From: Shewanella electrica
Lineage (GTDB): Bacteria > Pseudomonadota > Gammaproteobacteria > Enterobacterales > Shewanellaceae
Direction: 5' to 3'
NCBI RefSeq assembly: GCF_022321485.1
Contig: NZ_JAKOGG010000009.1
Span: 62,001 to 126,000, forward strand
DNA length: 64,000 nucleotides
The notes under the pieces were generated by a model. The model had not been told where the DNA came from. It saw nothing but the letters and a program-made list of their open reading frames with translations, and ran no database searches. Below, in pieces: positions 62,081 through 64,000 of the stretch. A program made the position numbers and the translations under genes. Position 1 is the stretch's first letter, and the number at the start of each line of letters is the position of its first letter.

Positions 62081-64000
62081 ATGAACAACAAGCGCATTCG
62101 TTCCAAACTGATTGCTGGTTTGGTCGCGTCAGCCGCCATGCTGATCCAACCGCCACTGTGGGCGGAACAGTATGCCGCCAACTTTAAAGGCACGGAGATT
62201 CAGGAGTTTATCAACATTGTTGGTAAAAACCTCAACAAGACCATCATTGTTGATCCAACCATTCGCGGCAAAATTAACGTTCGCAGTTATGACATGCTCG
62301 ACGACCAGCAGTACTACCAGTTCTTTTTGAACGTGCTGCAGGTATATGGCTATGCCGTCGTTGAGATGGAAAACAACGTCATCAAAGTGGTGAAAGATAA
62401 AGACGCCAAAGTGGCTAACATTCGCGTGGCGGATGATAAGCAACCGGGGCTGGGCGATGAACTGGTGACCCGCATTGTGGCGTTATATAACACCGAAGCT
62501 AAACAGTTAGCGCCCCTGCTGCGCCAACTGAACGACAACGCCGGTGGCGGCAACGTGGTCAACTACGACCCATCGAACGTATTGATGATCACTGGCCGTG
62601 CCGCGGTGGTGAACAAGCTGGTCGAGATCGTTAAACAAGTCGATAAACAAGGCGATGTTGACGTTACCGTGGTCAAACTTGAGTTTGCCTCCGCCGGTGA
62701 AATTGTACGTATCGTGGAGAGCCTCTATCGCAGCGGCGGTGCCAACCAAACACAAACACCTGGGCAAGCGCCCAAAGTGGTTGCCGATGAGCGCACCAAC
62801 TCAGTGGTGGTCAGTGGTGACCCGCGCAGTCGTGAGCGTGCGGTTGAGTTGATCAAACGCCTCGATGCCGAACAAGCCAGCAGCGGCAATACCAAAGTGC
62901 GTTATCTGCGTTACGCCAAAGCGAAAGACTTAGTCGAAGTGCTCACAGGCTTTGCGAAACAGTTAGAAGATAAAGCGAATTCTGGTACCAATGCCGCGGT
63001 AAATAGTGGTAGCAACAGCCGTCGTAACGAAATCACCATCATGGCGCACGAAGAAACCAACGCCTTGGTGATTAATGCTGAACCCGACCAAATGCGCACG
63101 CTGGAAGATGTGATTAACCAATTGGATATTCGCCGCGCGCAAGTATTGGTTGAGGCGATCATCGTTGAGTTGGCCGAAGGTGACAACATCGGTTTAGGTG
63201 TGCAGCTTGGCTCACTGTCGACCGGTTTCACTCAGTTCAATAACAACGGCGCCAGCATCAGCCAAATTGGTGCCGGTATCTGGCAAGCGCGTGGGGAAGA
63301 TGGCAATACCATTCGAACATACGATGCCAACAATCAACCAGTGGATACCTTTAACCCCGACACTCGTGGCGATGTTACCGCGCTGGCATCCGCGTTGAGT
63401 GGTATCAGCGGTGCTGCCTTAGGCGTGGTTTCAGGTGACTTCGGTGCGTTGCTGCAAGCCGTTGCCTCAGATACCAACTCTAACGTACTGGCAACCCCCT
63501 CTATCACCACCCTAGATAACCAAGAAGCGTCATTTATTGTCGGTGATGAAGTGCCTGTGATCACCGGTGCGCAGAACTCTGAAAACGGCAACAGCAACCC
63601 CTTCCAAACCGTTGAGCGTAAGGAAGTGGGCGTTAAGCTGAAAGTGGTGCCGCAGATCAACGAAGGTAATGCGGTTAAGCTGACCATTGAACAAGAGGTA
63701 TCCAACGTTAACGGTAACACCAGCGTGGACGTCACCTTTGCGACTCGTCGTTTGACCACTACCGTGATGGCTGACTCTGGTCAGATTGTGGTGCTGGGCG
63801 GCTTGATCAACGAAGAAGTTCAAGAAAGTGTGCAGAAAGTGCCGTTGCTCGGCGATATTCCGCTCCTCGGCCAGCTGTTCCGCTCCTCTAACAGCCGTAA
63901 GACTAAACGTAACCTGATGATCTTTATCAAACCGACCATTGTGCGTGATGGCATCACCATGGAAGGTATTGCAGGGCGTAAATACAATTACTTCCGCGCA
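62081..64000 (+). CDS. gspD: Type II secretion system secretin GspD (truncated by window end)
   Basis: GspD forms the outer-membrane channel of type II secretion. 640 codons are visible with no stop. A signal peptide (about 1-28, ending PPLWA) is followed by the N0 domain (YAANFKGTEIQEFINIVGKN), N1-N3 domains with repeated DKLVE-like units (about 120-360), and the secretin domain (about 430-625): SNVLATPSITTLDNQEASF, VGDEVPVITG, VGVKLKVVPQI, IVVLGGLINEEVQESVQKVPLLGDIPLLG, and NLMIFIKPTIV. GGGGAAG precedes the ATG. Nothing is frameshifted in the visible part. Confidence 0.95.
   Translation, partial: MNNKRIRSKLIAGLVASAAMLIQPPLWAEQYAANFKGTEIQEFINIVGKNLNKTIIVDPTIRGKINVRSYDMLDDQQYYQFFLNVLQVYGYAVVEMENNVIKVVKDKDAKVANIRVADDKQPGLGDELVTRIVALYNTEAKQLAPLLRQLNDNAGGGNVVNYDPSNVLMITGRAAVVNKLVEIVKQVDKQGDVDVTVVKLEFASAGEIVRIVESLYRSGGANQTQTPGQAPKVVADERTNSVVVSGDPRSRERAVELIKRLDAEQASSGNTKVRYLRYAKAKDLVEVLTGFAKQLEDKANSGTNAAVNSGSNSRRNEITIMAHEETNALVINAEPDQMRTLEDVINQLDIRRAQVLVEAIIVELAEGDNIGLGVQLGSLSTGFTQFNNNGASISQIGAGIWQARGEDGNTIRTYDANNQPVDTFNPDTRGDVTALASALSGISGAALGVVSGDFGALLQAVASDTNSNVLATPSITTLDNQEASFIVGDEVPVITGAQNSENGNSNPFQTVERKEVGVKLKVVPQINEGNAVKLTIEQEVSNVNGNTSVDVTFATRRLTTTVMADSGQIVVLGGLINEEVQESVQKVPLLGDIPLLGQLFRSSNSRKTKRNLMIFIKPTIVRDGITMEGIAGRKYNYFRA

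Overview
The window looks like chromosome of a gammaproteobacterium, most likely Shewanella or a close relative. This is inferred from gene content: hslO-hslR followed by gspC-gspD, a Moco-riboswitch moa/mod operon, MenF, a periplasmic fumarate-reductase-like flavoprotein, an XRE regulator of the kind found with glyoxylate genes, and several TonB receptors. No rRNA or tRNA gene, CRISPR array, prophage or IS element was seen.

Layout. (1) 1-2,200: a gene end, then an AT-rich patch with two short genes, each starting 14-19 bp after an attC-like site and ending in another. This looks like a small integron cassette array without a visible integrase. It is followed by a frameshifted small gene. (2) 2.2-13.5 kb: housekeeping and accessory genes: rsmJ/rlmJ divergent methyltransferases, a lytic transglycosylase, an AcrAB-type RND pump with a divergent LysR regulator, a GNAT protein, a YhhQ-type transporter and menF. 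(3) 13.9-19.6 kb: the most unusual part. One tightly overlapping operon encodes a TonB receptor with nine 18-bp Gly/Asn/Ser repeats, a double-ABC ATPase, an EcfT-like protein, a small S-component-like membrane protein, a protein resembling the catalytic domain of archaeal TiaS, and a 71-residue cysteine protein. I read it as an ECF-type uptake system for an unknown ligand with a dedicated ATP-dependent enzyme.

(4) 19.7-28.9 kb: HD-GYP phosphodiesterase, PqiA-like protein, YeiH-family exporter, a stand-alone malate synthase G segment divergent from an XRE regulator, a chemoreceptor and ETF-ubiquinone oxidoreductase. (5) 29-34 kb: a Moco riboswitch leads moaA-moaC-moaD-moaE-modA-modB-modC; moeA-moeB lie at 42-44 kb. 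(6) 34.2-47.8 kb: PepSY protein/response regulator/kinase/pseudouridine synthase chain, AraC regulator with an exported carboxymuconolactone-decarboxylase-like protein and an aldehyde dehydrogenase, a Bax-inhibitor-like protein, ribB under an FMN riboswitch, an oligopeptidase B-like lipoprotein and a GIY-YIG protein.

(7) 48.1-56.8 kb: tannase/feruloyl-esterase lipoprotein (frameshifted), OprD-like porin, periplasmic flavoprotein, FadR-type regulator and a second TonB receptor. This may be an aromatic-ester or hydroxycinnamate locus. (8) 56.9-64 kb: PadR-like regulator, M14 peptidase, hslO, hslR, and the start of the type II secretion operon (gspC, gspD; gspD runs off the end).

Two copies of a ~95-bp palindromic repeat sit just downstream of two regulator genes 43 kb apart. 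Both frameshifts (1,882-1,886 and 48,886-48,888) fall in short homopolymers and could be assembly errors.
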